Below are positions 39,911 through 48,162 of a stretch of 64,000 bases of DNA, piece after piece. Origin of the DNA: Fimenecus sp052298855 (lineage in GTDB: Bacteria; Bacillota; Clostridia; Oscillospirales; Acutalibacteraceae); NCBI GenBank assembly GCA_052298855.1, contig DAVZXP010000005.1, positions 62,001-126,000 on the forward strand. Direction: 5' to 3'. The translations under genes and the position numbers were made by a program. Within the stretch, counting starts at the first letter, position 1. The number at the start of each line of letters is the position of its first letter. The notes under the pieces are model-generated. The model saw only the letters and a list, made by a program, of their open reading frames with translations, was not told the DNA's origin and made no database searches.

Positions 39911-40276
39911 ATGTATTTTCTTAAATATGCCGACGGCGCTATCTCCTTTACCGATGCACTCAACGTTTCAATCACGGGTATCGTCGTAGTTATGCTTATC
40001 CTTGCGCTTCTTGCTGTGCTTGTGCTCTTGCTTTCAAAGGCTATCCGTGCAGTTGAGAGCGCAGCAAAGAAAAAAGCACCCAAAGAGGAAACAGTCAGCA
40101 CAGCTGCACCGACGGCAACAGGCTCCGCTTTACCCGACACTCAGTCGGCAGGCAAGCTTGACCTTATAAACGTTGATGACAAAACTGCTGCGGTTATTAT
40201 GGCAATTGTTTCAAATGAAAGCGGTATTCCTCTTAACAGATTGCAGTTTAATTCGATTAAAAAGATAGAAGAATAA
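39911..40276 (+). CDS. oadG: Decarboxylase gamma-type subunit (OadG family)
   Basis: 121 residues with one membrane helix (about residues 18-42), then a basic and Ala/Pro/Thr-rich linker, then a C-terminal soluble stretch with AVIMAIVSNESGIPLNRLQF. This is the OadG pattern: a small membrane subunit that holds the alpha subunit and helps beta subunit assembly. It lies 12 bases after oadA. Its last residues NSIKKIEE closely match the last residues of OadA (YSIKKIED), and the underlying DNA is also nearly the same over 16 bases. That shared tail could be a docking sequence or the trace of a small duplication. Confidence 0.8.
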   Translation: MYFLKYADGAISFTDALNVSITGIVVVMLILALLAVLVLLLSKAIRAVESAAKKKAPKEETVSTAAPTATGSALPDTQSAGKLDLINVDDKTAAVIMAIVSNESGIPLNRLQFNSIKKIEE

Positions 40277-40289
40277 GGGAGAGAAAGTT

Positions 40290-40676
40290 ATGAAATACGT
40301 TGTTACATTAAACGGAACAGATTATGAGGTTGACGTTACAGAGCTTAGCGAGGCAATCGTTACAAACGTTGCTCCCACAGCTCCCGTAGCTCCCGCAACA
40401 GCACCCGTTGCTGCTCCTGCTCCTGCCGCTGCTCCCGTTGCAGCAGCACCCGTATCGGGAACAGGTACGCCCGTTACTTCCCCCATGCCCGGCACAATCC
40501 TCAAGGTCAGCGCTGCGGCAGGTCAGAGTGTAAAAGAGGGCGACGTTCTCTTTATCCTCGAAGCTATGAAAATGGAAAATGAAATCGTTGCTCCCGTCAG
40601 CGGTACAATCTCACAGGTAGTTGTATCCTCGGGCAACACGGTTGACACAGACCAGACTCTCGCTTTCATCGGTTAA
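40290..40676 (+). CDS. Biotin carboxyl carrier protein of the decarboxylase
   Basis: 128 residues. Residues 1-25 form a short N-terminal strand region, residues about 28-60 are an Ala/Pro-rich flexible linker, and residues about 60-128 are a biotinyl domain with the modified lysine in EAMKMENEI (about residue 95). The protein shuttles CO2 on biotin between the cytoplasmic OadA site and the membrane OadB site. Similar separate carriers occur in methylmalonyl-CoA and glutaconyl-CoA decarboxylases. AGGGAGAG precedes the ATG. The stop is 13 bases before oadB. Confidence 0.92.
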   Translation: MKYVVTLNGTDYEVDVTELSEAIVTNVAPTAPVAPATAPVAAPAPAAAPVAAAPVSGTGTPVTSPMPGTILKVSAAAGQSVKEGDVLFILEAMKMENEIVAPVSGTISQVVVSSGNTVDTDQTLAFIG

Positions 40677-40689
40677 GGAGGAGCGAAAA

Positions 40690-41898
40690 ATGTCGATTAT
40701 AACTTCCATTGTTGAAATATTTCAGACCTCGGGTTTTGCCGCACTTTCTTGGCAAAACTGGGTTATGATAGCGGTTGCATTCGTTCTTTTGTACCTCGCT
40801 ATCGTCAAGAAGTTTGAGCCGTTGCTGCTTCTTCCAATCGCATTCGGTATGCTTCTTGTAAATGTTTACCCTGAAATTATGTATGACCCGTTATCAATCG
40901 CAACCCCGGGCGGTGAGGTGCTTGACGCAAACGCACATTGGTACGATTCGGGCGTTTTAAGGCTTATTTACTGCGGTGTTAAATCGAGTATCTTCCCCTG
41001 CCTTATCTTTATGGGCGTCGGCGCAATGACAGACTTCGGTCCGCTTCTCGCTAACCCCTCAAGCCTTCTTTTAGGTGCTGCGGCACAGCTCGGTATCTAT
41101 GTTGCTTTCCTTATAGCAATCGTTATTCCCGAGTTCAGAATAGGTAATTTCGTGTTCGACGGCTTTACCGCACAGGAAGCGGCATCAATCGCTATTATCG
41201 GCGGTGCAGACGGTCCTACGGCAATTTACCTCACAGGTAAACTCGCTTCGCATCTTTTAGGACCTATCGCAGTTGCGGCTTATTCATATATGGCACTTAT
41301 TCCGCTTATTCAGCCCCCGATTATGAAGCTCTTGACCACCAAAAAAGAGCGTGAAATCAAGATGGATCAGTTAAGAACCGTCAGCAAGGCAGAAAAGATT
41401 ATCTTCCCGATAGTTGTTACTGTTCTCTGCGTTCTTATTATCCCGTCAACAGCTCCGCTTATCGGTATGCTTATGCTCGGTAACCTCTTTAAGGAGTCGG
41501 GCGTTACAGACAGACTTTCCGACACCGCACAGAATGCGCTTTGCAATATCGTTACAATTATGCTCGGCGTTACAGTCGGTGCTACGGCTGAGGGTAAGAC
41601 TTTCCTTGACATTAAGACAATCCTTGTTATCGTTATCGGTCTTATCGCATTCGCTTTCTCAACCGCAGGCGGCGTGCTTTTCGGAAAACTTATGAATGTA
41701 ATCACAAAGGGAAAGGTAAATCCCCTTATCGGCTCAGCAGGCGTTTCTGCAGTTCCTATGGCTGCTCGTGTTTCGCAGGTTGAGGGCAGAAAATACAACC
41801 CCTCGAACTTCCTTCTTATGCACGCTATGGGACCGAACGTTGCAGGCGTTATCGGCTCGGCAGTTGCGGCAGGCTTCTTGCTTTTGACTTTCCAATAA
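40690..41898 (+). CDS. oadB: Sodium-ion-translocating decarboxylase beta subunit
   Basis: 402 residues with 9-11 membrane segments, matching OadB/MmdB/GcdB. The key helix with the sodium-site aspartate is in VIPEFRIGNFVFDGFTAQEAA (about 155-175, cited by parts FRIGNFVFDGFTAQEA), followed by the conserved IIGGADGPTAIYLTGKLA (about 173-190) and later GTGPSVAA-like GSAGVSAVPMAARVSQ (about 342-360). It releases CO2 from carboxybiotin and uses the energy to expel Na+. Here it completes a four-gene pump, oadA-oadG-biotin carrier-oadB. The start at 40690 has GGAGG 7 bases upstream. A hairpin terminator follows. Confidence 0.95.
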   Translation: MSIITSIVEIFQTSGFAALSWQNWVMIAVAFVLLYLAIVKKFEPLLLLPIAFGMLLVNVYPEIMYDPLSIATPGGEVLDANAHWYDSGVLRLIYCGVKSSIFPCLIFMGVGAMTDFGPLLANPSSLLLGAAAQLGIYVAFLIAIVIPEFRIGNFVFDGFTAQEAASIAIIGGADGPTAIYLTGKLASHLLGPIAVAAYSYMALIPLIQPPIMKLLTTKKEREIKMDQLRTVSKAEKIIFPIVVTVLCVLIIPSTAPLIGMLMLGNLFKESGVTDRLSDTAQNALCNIVTIMLGVTVGATAEGKTFLDIKTILVIVIGLIAFAFSTAGGVLFGKLMNVITKGKVNPLIGSAGVSAVPMAARVSQVEGRKYNPSNFLLMHAMGPNVAGVIGSAVAAGFLLLTFQ

Positions 41899-41930
41899 CT
41901 GATATAACCCCTATAAAATCAACCCTTGAA

Positions 41931-41962
41931 TTTGCAAACGCATTTTCAAGGGTTTTGTTTTT
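41931..41962 (+). terminator. Terminator after oadB
   Basis: Arms AACCCTTGAA (41931-41940) and TTCAAGGGTT (41945-41954), then TTGTTTTT. Confidence 0.8.
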
Positions 41963-42076
41963 GGCGGGCTTTATGCACGGTAGGGCGGGGAGCCATGTCT
42001 GACGAGCATAGAAAAGTTAAGAGTGAAGAGTGAAAAGAAGCAGGTGCTTCGCACGGAGTGAAAAAATATATCATAC

Positions 42077-42158
42077 CGTAGGGACAGGGCTCGCCCCTGT
42101 CCGCAACAAATTACATATTAAATCAAATTCACGGACAACCGCAAGGGTTGTCCCTACG
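42077..42158. repeat. 82-bp composite palindromic element (GTAGGGACA type)
   Basis: Two different short palindromes, CGTAGGGACAGGGCTCGCCC...TGTCCG and CGGACAACC...GGTTGTCCCTACG, bound an AT-rich middle. The layout copies that of the 72-bp elements but with another stem sequence. Confidence 0.8.
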
Positions 42159-42307
42159 GTTGTGCGAATATTTTAATATGATATTAGCCGTGGATTATGA
42201 TAAATTAACCACAATCTAACGGCGGGAGCAAGCCCCCGCCCTACACCGTAAAATTAAATTTTAGGATTTATATACGGCTGTTATCAAATTGAAAATTTAT
42301 ATTGACC

Positions 42308-42379
42308 CGTAGGGGCGACCTGCGGTCGCCCGCCAATTCATAGCAAATAAAAAACGGGCGAACACAGTTCGCCCCTATG
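42308..42379 (-). repeat. 72-bp palindromic element, copy 3
   Basis: Reverse orientation relative to copy 1: begins CGTAGGGGCGACCTGCGG and ends GTTCGCCCCTATG (one changed base at the end). Confidence 0.9.
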
Positions 42380-42575
42380 ATATAATATAAAAATATAATT
42401 GTTTGTAACCGTTGATTTTATATGATTTTGTAAAAATCCCTCAGTCATTTTTCTGCAAAAAATGCCAGCTCCCTTTACAAGGGAGCCTTTGACGGACAAC
42501 CGCAAGGGTTGTCCCTACGGTTTGTTGGTATATGATGATTTGCGGTTGAAACGATATTAAAATTTTCATACGACC

Positions 42576-42647
42576 CGTAGGGGCGACCTGCGGTCGCCTG
42601 CCAATTCATAGCAAATTAAAAACGGGTGAACACAGTTCGCCCCTACG
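42576..42647 (-). repeat. 72-bp palindromic element, copy 4
   Basis: Reverse orientation, near-identical to copies 3 and 5; inner arm reads CGCCTG instead of CGCCCG. Confidence 0.9.
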
Positions 42648-42935
42648 ATATAATATAAAAATATAATTGTTTGTAACCGTTGATTTTATATGGTTTTATA
42701 AAATCCCTCAGTCATTTTTCTGCAAAAAATGCCAGTTCCCTTTACAAGGGAGCCTTTGTCGGACAACCGCAAGGGTTGTCCCTACGGATGTACGAATATT
42801 TTAATATGATATTAGCCGTGGATTATGATAAATTAACCACAATCTAACGGCGGGAGCAAGCCCCCGCCCTACACCGTAAAATTAAATTTTAGAATTTATA
42901 TACGGCTGTTATCAAATTTAATAATTTATATGACC

Positions 42936-43007
42936 CGTAGGGGCGACCTGTGGTCGCCTGCCAATTCATAGCAAATTAAAAACGGGCGAACACAGTTCGC
43001 CCCTACG
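42936..43007 (-). repeat. 72-bp palindromic element, copy 5
   Basis: Reverse orientation, part of the block duplicated with a shift of 628 bases from copy 3. Confidence 0.9.
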
Positions 43008-43242
43008 ATATAATATAAAAATATAATTGTTTGTAACCGTTGATTTTATATGGTTTTATAAAATCCCTCAGTCATTTTTCTGCAAAAAATGCCAGCTCCC
43101 TTTACAATGGAGCCTTTGACGGACAGGGGCGAGCCCTGTCCCTACGGATTGTTGGTATATTTTAATGTGATTTTAGCCGTAAATCAACATATATCAACAA
43201 CACTCCACATTCCACATTCCTCACTCCGTCATAATTCCCCTT

Positions 43243-43689
43243 TCACAGCATTATATACAGCAATGACATAAGCAATTCCTCGTCTGCTCCGTCCGACTGC
43301 AAGAGTAAAAGCAGAGCAAGCAACAATGCTTTGTCCGGCTCTTTGAAAACCGTGTCGAGTAAATCCGCCTTTGTCGATTTTTCCGTTTCCCGCTTTGCCT
43401 TTTGGTTTATCGGCTCAAAATACTCCTTGAATGACTCATATGATTTGCTTTCGGGCAGGTCAACGGGCATTTGAATTCTGTTTTTAGTGGGCGTTGACCT
43501 TACGGCGTTATAGAAATTTTCTTTATATGTATTTTCGTCCTTTTGACTGCTTCGCTCATTGCCGTTTTCGTCGGACAGCTCACGCTCTGCCTGCTTTGCG
43601 ACATTTTGTGCCCTCGCTTGCATTTCTCTCACTCTTTCAAGTGCCTTTGCCTGCATTTCCTGCATCTCGTCAAAATTATATTCTTTCAT
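43243..43689 (-). CDS. Small helical protein of unknown function (cluster gene 3)
   Basis: 148 residues, no known family. The first 45 residues form a long amphipathic helix rich in Met, Gln, Glu and Ala (EMQAKALERVREMQARAQ), probably a coiled coil. A polar middle follows, and the end is leucine-rich with acidic residues (KALLLALLLLLQSDGADEELL), too short and mixed for a sure membrane helix. The ATG at 43689 overlaps the stop of the gene upstream (TGATG). Its end is Leu-rich like the preceding protein (ALPLLKGLF), so the two may interact. It closes a three-gene minus-strand operon. Function unknown. Confidence 0.65.
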   Translation of the reverse strand: MKEYNFDEMQEMQAKALERVREMQARAQNVAKQAERELSDENGNERSSQKDENTYKENFYNAVRSTPTKNRIQMPVDLPESKSYESFKEYFEPINQKAKRETEKSTKADLLDTVFKEPDKALLLALLLLLQSDGADEELLMSLLYIML

Positions 43690-44012
43690 CAAAACAGCCC
43701 CTTCAATAAAGGAAGTGCGTCCATAAGCCGCAGGAATTTCATTGCTTCCTCAGCCTTTGTCCGTCGTTCCTCGCTCAACAACGGTTCAAGTGCCTTAATA
43801 AACGCCGTTTTATCGTTATCGGTGTTCATTTGCGTTGCAACCTTCATCAGCATATTTGCCGTGTCATTGCCGAAAAGTGCGGATATTCCGTCGGTGCTTT
43901 GCTCGGACTTTTTGCTTTCCTTTTCGCCGTTCATAAGCGACGAAGCAACGCCTTTGAGTTTTTCCATATCCTGCGGACTGATTGAATTTAACAAATCGTT
44001 TATGTTATCCAT
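43689..44012 (-). CDS. Small protein of unknown function (cluster gene 2)
   Basis: 107 residues starting MDNINDLLNSISPQDMEKLKGVAS. It is all helical, with no signal peptide or membrane segment. Acidic and lysine residues alternate, and the end reads AMKFLRLMDALPLLKGLF. The start at 44012 is chosen for its distance from GGGGG; an ATG two codons earlier is possible. It overlaps cluster gene 1 by 8 bases and gene 3 by one base, so all three are translated together. No family is recognised with confidence. Confidence 0.65.
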   Translation of the reverse strand: MDNINDLLNSISPQDMEKLKGVASSLMNGEKESKKSEQSTDGISALFGNDTANMLMKVATQMNTDNDKTAFIKALEPLLSEERRTKAEEAMKFLRLMDALPLLKGLF

Positions 44013-44220
44013 TGTCATCCCCCGTCAATTCCCTAATTATCCTCTGTGCTTTCTCGCTTGAAAGCAATTCGTTCAAGGCTTTTTCGTCGTTCAAAACGGC
44101 ATTCAGCCTGTTCGACTGCTCCTCGTTCAATTTCTCCGTCAAATACCTGCCTAAATCTTTTTTAGCTTTATTCTTTTTGAATTCTTCAATAAAATCGCTT
44201 GCGCTCATATCGTTTTTCAT
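44005..44220 (-). CDS. Small protein of unknown function (cluster gene 1)
   Basis: 71 residues, strongly charged and helical, starting MKNDMSASDFIEEFKKNK and ending RIIRELTGDDNG. GGAGG lies 9 bases before the ATG at 44220. It is the first gene of the minus-strand three-gene cluster and is divergent from a phosphodiesterase gene (59 bases between starts). The segment NELLSSEKAQRIIREL looks like a short helix-turn-helix or oligomer interface, but no homology is claimed. Confidence 0.6.
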   Translation of the reverse strand: MKNDMSASDFIEEFKKNKAKKDLGRYLTEKLNEEQSNRLNAVLNDEKALNELLSSEKAQRIIRELTGDDNG

Positions 44221-44278
44221 TGCAATAACCTCCGATATTTGATATAATATTTTTATGTTAAGCAAAAGGAGAATATGA

Positions 44279-44749
44279 ATGAGAGCAGTTGTTTTTTCCG
44301 ACTCGCACGGCGACAGCGCAAGCATAAATATGCTTTTATCAATGCACAGAAACGCCGATATGTTTATATATTTGGGCGACGGCGAGGAAGATTTGTTTAT
44401 GCCTCAAAATCTTAATATAATCGGCACAAAACCGCTTATTGCCGTAAAGGGGAACAATGACTTCGGCTCTTCGCTTCCCGCTGAAACGACCTGCTTCCTT
44501 TCGGGCAAAAAAATATACGCCCTGCACGGTCATACAAAGGGCGTTAAATATTCTACCGATTTGCTTCAAAAAATCGCTATGGAAAGCAATGCGGATGTAA
44601 TTCTTTACGGGCACACGCATATACCGAGGGTCGAATATATGGCAGGGGTGTATTTTATGTGTCCGGGTGCAATTTACAAAGGCGAATACGGAATTGTAGA
44701 CGTTGACGAAAAAACAAAAACGGTACTTTGCCATACCGCTAATCTTTGA
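44279..44749 (+). CDS. Metallophosphoesterase, YfcE/MJ0936 phosphodiesterase family
   Basis: 156 residues. Metal-binding motifs are in order: FSDSHGD (residues 6-12), YLGDGEED (about 32), VKGNND (about 56), LHGHT (about 81) and YGHTHIPR (about 103). This is the calcineurin-like fold in its minimal YfcE form, which hydrolyses phosphodiester bonds with two metal ions. AAGGAG precedes the ATG. It is followed 13 bases later by nagA, probably in one operon. The natural substrate is not known. Confidence 0.9.
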   Translation: MRAVVFSDSHGDSASINMLLSMHRNADMFIYLGDGEEDLFMPQNLNIIGTKPLIAVKGNNDFGSSLPAETTCFLSGKKIYALHGHTKGVKYSTDLLQKIAMESNADVILYGHTHIPRVEYMAGVYFMCPGAIYKGEYGIVDVDEKTKTVLCHTANL

Positions 44750-44762
44750 TAAGGAGAAATAT

Positions 44763-45914
44763 ATGTATCTTTATAAAAATGTCAGGGTCATACTTGAAAA
44801 TGAAATAAAGGAACTTGAGGTTTTGACTCGTGGCGAAAAAATCGTTGAAATTGCAGAAGAAATCGACTGCCCGAGTGCTGAAATAATCGACGGAAACGGT
44901 CGCTTTTTGTCGGCAGGCTTTATTGACCTGCACGTTCACGGCGGCGGAGGATTTTCCGCAATGGGCACGAAGGACGATATACTCAACATGGCAAGGGCGC
45001 ACGCAAAATACGGCACGACTTCGATTTTGCCGACCGCTTTGGCAGCCCCTCTTTCGCAGTTAAGCGAGGTTTGTGCGAACACCAGACTTGCAATGAGCGA
45101 AAACAGAAATATTTTAGGCTCACATTTGGAAGGTCCGTTTTTGTCGGTCAAAATGTGCGGTGCGCAGAGCACGGACAATCTTTTTGTACCGAGTAAAACT
45201 AATTACATCGACTTTTTAGACAAATACGGCGACACCGTTAAAATGATGGGTGTGGCACCCGAGCTTGACGGCGCTTATGAGCTTGGCGAAGAGCTTGCAA
45301 AACGGGGAATTATCGCAAGTGTTGCTCATTCATCGGGGAATTACGATACGGCTTACGAAGCGTTAAATCACGGCTTTTCGGACATTACGCACATTTATAA
45401 TGCCTGCACCTCTTGCTATAAGGATGGCGTGTTCAGGAGAGCAGGAACAGTCGAGGCTGCGCTTTCTGATGACAGATTTTCAGTTCAGGCGATTTCAGAC
45501 TTAGTGCATTTACCTGTCGGCGTTTTGAGGCTTATCTACAAGGCAAAGGGCTCTGACAAAATGTACCTTATCACAGACGGTCTTGAATTCTCGGCGTTTG
45601 ATATGAACGAGGGCGAGGAGTTCACGCAGAAGAACGGCGTTAAGGTCGTATATGAGGACGAGGTTATGAAGCTCGCCGACCGTTCTTGTCTTGCAGGAAG
45701 CACGGCAAACGGCGCAAGGCTTGTCAGAAATATGTATAAGACAGTCGGCGTTCCACTCAACGAGGCGGTTAAAATGATGACGCTCACACCTGCAAGGGTA
45801 ATCGGCGTTGACTCATATAAGGGCAAAATCGCAGATGGCTATGACGCAGATATAATTCTTTTTGACGAAAACGTTGAAGTTTCGTCTGTTATGATAAACG
45901 GAAAATTAGCGTAA
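44763..45914 (+). CDS. nagA: N-acetylglucosamine-6-phosphate deacetylase
   Basis: 383 residues of the amidohydrolase superfamily. The metal-site and substrate motifs are HVHGGGG near residue 59, HLEGPFLS near 120, VAHSSGNYD near 188, HIYNACT near 209, and the catalytic aspartate in ITDGLEFSAFD near 269. The enzyme removes acetate from GlcNAc-6-phosphate to give glucosamine-6-phosphate, feeding amino sugars from host mucin or recycled wall into glycolysis. The start at 44763 has AAGGAG 6 bases upstream. The partner deaminase nagB is not next to it. A bidirectional hairpin terminator follows. Confidence 0.93.
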   Translation: MYLYKNVRVILENEIKELEVLTRGEKIVEIAEEIDCPSAEIIDGNGRFLSAGFIDLHVHGGGGFSAMGTKDDILNMARAHAKYGTTSILPTALAAPLSQLSEVCANTRLAMSENRNILGSHLEGPFLSVKMCGAQSTDNLFVPSKTNYIDFLDKYGDTVKMMGVAPELDGAYELGEELAKRGIIASVAHSSGNYDTAYEALNHGFSDITHIYNACTSCYKDGVFRRAGTVEAALSDDRFSVQAISDLVHLPVGVLRLIYKAKGSDKMYLITDGLEFSAFDMNEGEEFTQKNGVKVVYEDEVMKLADRSCLAGSTANGARLVRNMYKTVGVPLNEAVKMMTLTPARVIGVDSYKGKIADGYDADIILFDENVEVSSVMINGKLA

Positions 45915-45919
45915 AAAGC

Positions 45920-45955
45920 AGCTCCGCAGTTAGTATTTAAACTTACTGCGGAGCT
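45920..45955. terminator. Bidirectional terminator between nagA and carboxypeptidase gene
   Basis: Arms AGCTCCGCAGT (45920-45930) and ACTGCGGAGCT (45945-45955) between convergent genes; A-rich on the left and T-containing on the right. Confidence 0.85.
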
Positions 45956-45960
45956 TTAAA

Positions 45961-47349
45961 TTATCTTCTTCTGTTGTTTTGAGGCGGTCTGCGACGCTTT
46001 GAGCTTGAGGTGCTCAAATACACTTTCGGTTTCTTATGCGGCTTTTTACGCCTGCTCTTATTCTTGTAAAGCGATACGAGATAGACCGCAAGGACGATTA
46101 TTGCAAGCACGGCAAGAACAATGAAGAATGGCGAAGTAAATACATTCTTAAAGACATTTACGATCCATAAAAATATGTTTACGTTTACGTCCTCAGCCGC
46201 CACAAGGTCAACTGTTGCGATTTCCGTTTGAGCGTACATAATCCTTGCCCTGCCGACCTTTTCGCCCTTTTTAATCGGTGCGTTGATTACCGTCGGCGTC
46301 TCCTCGGGAATAGGCTCGATAAGCACGCTTGAGCCGTCTGTTCCGACAGGCACAAGAGCCGTAACATCATTTGCAGGCACAAGCCTTACATGGTCCGTGC
46401 GAAGCGAGAGCTTAACATCAATTACAGTTACAATCTTTGTGGTGTCGGCAATTTTTTGAAGTCTGATATTGTCAAACACCCACTTATACAGCTTTTTAGC
46501 CTCAAGGAAGGCACAGTTTTCGTCGTTGCCGTCGCCGTTGACGTCTCTTGCAGGTGCGCCCATAATGATACAAACGTAATTGTAGCCGTCCTTGCTCGCC
46601 TTTGAAATGAAGCAATGACCTGCCTTGCTTGTCGTACCCGTTTTAATACCCTGTGCGTACTCATAATAATAGGTTTTGAAGTTCGGATTTATCATCCAGT
46701 TTGTCGAAGTGAAATTACGCTCGGGCGAAAGGTTTGTCGCAGGCATTGTGTACCTATAAACGTTGCAGATTTCAAGGAAAACGGGAATTGTAAGGGCGTG
46801 CTTTACTATAAGAGCCAAATCGTTTGCAGTGGTGTACTGACCCTCCGAGTCAAGTCCGTGCGGATTGTCAAAATGCGTGTTCTGACAGCCGAGCGAAACG
46901 ACAAAATCGTTCATCATACCGACAAACTTGTCAATATCCCCGCCGCCGATATAATCTGCAAGGGTGTTTGCGGCTTCGTTTGCCGATTTTACAAGCATAC
47001 AATAAAGAAGTTGCCTGACCGTTACCTGCTCGTCCGCTTTAAGACCTGCCATTGAAGAACCTGTACCGTTTAAAAGCGAAATTGCCTTTTTCGGAACGGT
47101 TACAACGGTGTCGAGGTCGGGGCAGTTTTCAAGGGTTAAAATCGCCGTGGTTATTTTTGTAAGAGAAGCAGGCGCAGTTACCTTATCGGCATTTTTGTCA
47201 AAGATTACCGTGCCGTCGTCAAGGCTGAATAAAAGTGCAATATCCGCTTCCGTGTCAAGCTCGGAATTATACGAAGCGTAAGACGGAACGCACAGCGCCG
47301 AAGAAAAAATCAGCAAAACGCATAAAATTAAGGATAAGACTTTTTTCAA
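45961..47349 (-). CDS. D-alanyl-D-alanine carboxypeptidase (PBP5/DacF family)
   Basis: 462 residues from a TTG start at 47349, chosen because AAGGGGTG lies just upstream and the reading then begins with a normal signal peptide (LKKVLSLILCVLLIFSSALC). The serine penicillin-recognising domain shows SxxK as SLTKI, SxN as SANEA and KTG as GIKTGTTSK. After the C-terminal beta domain there is a membrane helix (about residues 405-428) and a very basic tail of Lys, Arg and Ser, an unusual end compared with the amphipathic anchor of classic PBP5. It trims the last D-alanine from wall peptides. The gene is divergent from a phosphoesterase gene that also starts with TTG. Confidence 0.88.
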   Translation of the reverse strand: MKKVLSLILCVLLIFSSALCVPSYASYNSELDTEADIALLFSLDDGTVIFDKNADKVTAPASLTKITTAILTLENCPDLDTVVTVPKKAISLLNGTGSSMAGLKADEQVTVRQLLYCMLVKSANEAANTLADYIGGGDIDKFVGMMNDFVVSLGCQNTHFDNPHGLDSEGQYTTANDLALIVKHALTIPVFLEICNVYRYTMPATNLSPERNFTSTNWMINPNFKTYYYEYAQGIKTGTTSKAGHCFISKASKDGYNYVCIIMGAPARDVNGDGNDENCAFLEAKKLYKWVFDNIRLQKIADTTKIVTVIDVKLSLRTDHVRLVPANDVTALVPVGTDGSSVLIEPIPEETPTVINAPIKKGEKVGRARIMYAQTEIATVDLVAAEDVNVNIFLWIVNVFKNVFTSPFFIVLAVLAIIVLAVYLVSLYKNKSRRKKPHKKPKVYLSTSSSKRRRPPQNNRRR

Positions 47350-47454
47350 CAAAAACACCCCTTGAAAACAATTAAAAAAAAGTGTATTATATATCACAGT
47401 CATTATAACAAATATATATATAAATATCAATTTATTTTTGAGGATGTGAACAAT

Positions 47455-48144
47455 TTGATTTATGTTACCGGCGACACTCACGCAGACCCCGAACGCCTTT
47501 CGCTTTCAAAGCTTCGTGCACTTAAAGCAGGCGATACGCTTATTATTTGCGGAGATTTCGGCTTTTTGTGGGATGACAGCAAAAGAGAGCAGAAAATCAT
47601 CCGTCAGCTCGGCAAAAGAAAATATAACATTTGCTTTATCGACGGTACTCACGAGAATTTCAAGCTTCTCAACAACTATGAGGTAAGCGAATGGAACGGC
47701 GGAAAGGTTCATAAAATATACGGCAACCTCTATCATCTTTTAAGGGGTCAGGTGTTTGAAATAGACGGCAAAACCGTGTTTACAATGGGCGGCGGCGAAA
47801 GTCCCGACATTGACATAAGAACCGACGAAAACGGCTGGTCTAAGGACGAAATTCCCACTCAGGAAGAGCTTTTAGAGGGCGTTAAGAACCTTGAAAAGCA
47901 CAATTACAAGGTCGATATGGTAATTACGCACGAGCCACCGACAAGAATCAAGGGCTTTTTGCAGCTTAAGGATTATGACACGCTTCGTGTCAGCGCACTC
48001 AATGCGTATTTTGAGGAGCTTTCGGACTCCTGCGAGTTTGATAAGTGGTATTTCGGCAGTTTACACGCTGACAAATATATTTCAAGCACACATATCGGAG
48101 TTTTCAAGAATATTATCAATGCCGAAACAGGCGAAAAAGTCTAA
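47455..48144 (+). CDS. Metallophosphoesterase
   Basis: 229 residues from a TTG at 47455 with GAGGATG upstream; the protein then begins MIYVTGDTHADP, the usual start of this family. Metal-binding motifs continue with ICGDFGFLWDD (about 40), DGTHENF (about 64) and THEPPTR (about 160), plus a final GSLHAD that replaces the common GHTH. It belongs to the calcineurin-like phosphoesterases and probably hydrolyses a phosphomono- or diester. A longer reading from 47362 would include an unlikely AT-rich leader. It is followed 18 bases later by the DHHW gene. Confidence 0.82.
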   Translation: MIYVTGDTHADPERLSLSKLRALKAGDTLIICGDFGFLWDDSKREQKIIRQLGKRKYNICFIDGTHENFKLLNNYEVSEWNGGKVHKIYGNLYHLLRGQVFEIDGKTVFTMGGGESPDIDIRTDENGWSKDEIPTQEELLEGVKNLEKHNYKVDMVITHEPPTRIKGFLQLKDYDTLRVSALNAYFEELSDSCEFDKWYFGSLHADKYISSTHIGVFKNIINAETGEKV

Positions 48145-48162
48145 ATATTTGAGGATTTATAA

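Larger units (their letters stand above)
41963..43242. repeat. Intergenic palindromic-repeat cluster 3 (densest)
   Basis: No gene is supported in these 1280 bases between convergent genes. It contains a composite 82-bp GTAGGGACA element (42077-42158), three 72-bp elements in reversed orientation (42308, 42576, 42936), CGGGAGC-AAG-CCCCCG palindromes (42221 and 42849), three CTCAGTCATTTTT...GGGAGCC hairpins (about 42438, 42704 and 43064) and single GTCCCTACG palindromes (42493, 42760, 43120). The same order of modules recurs, so larger blocks were duplicated as well (42132-42519 is repeated at 42760-43146). Confidence 0.85.

Noticed and set aside
42308..43007. Regularly placed repeats resembling a CRISPR array
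   Set aside because: Repeats are palindromic 72-bp elements at uneven distances (268 and 360 bases), the spacers are themselves repeated, and no cas genes are nearby.
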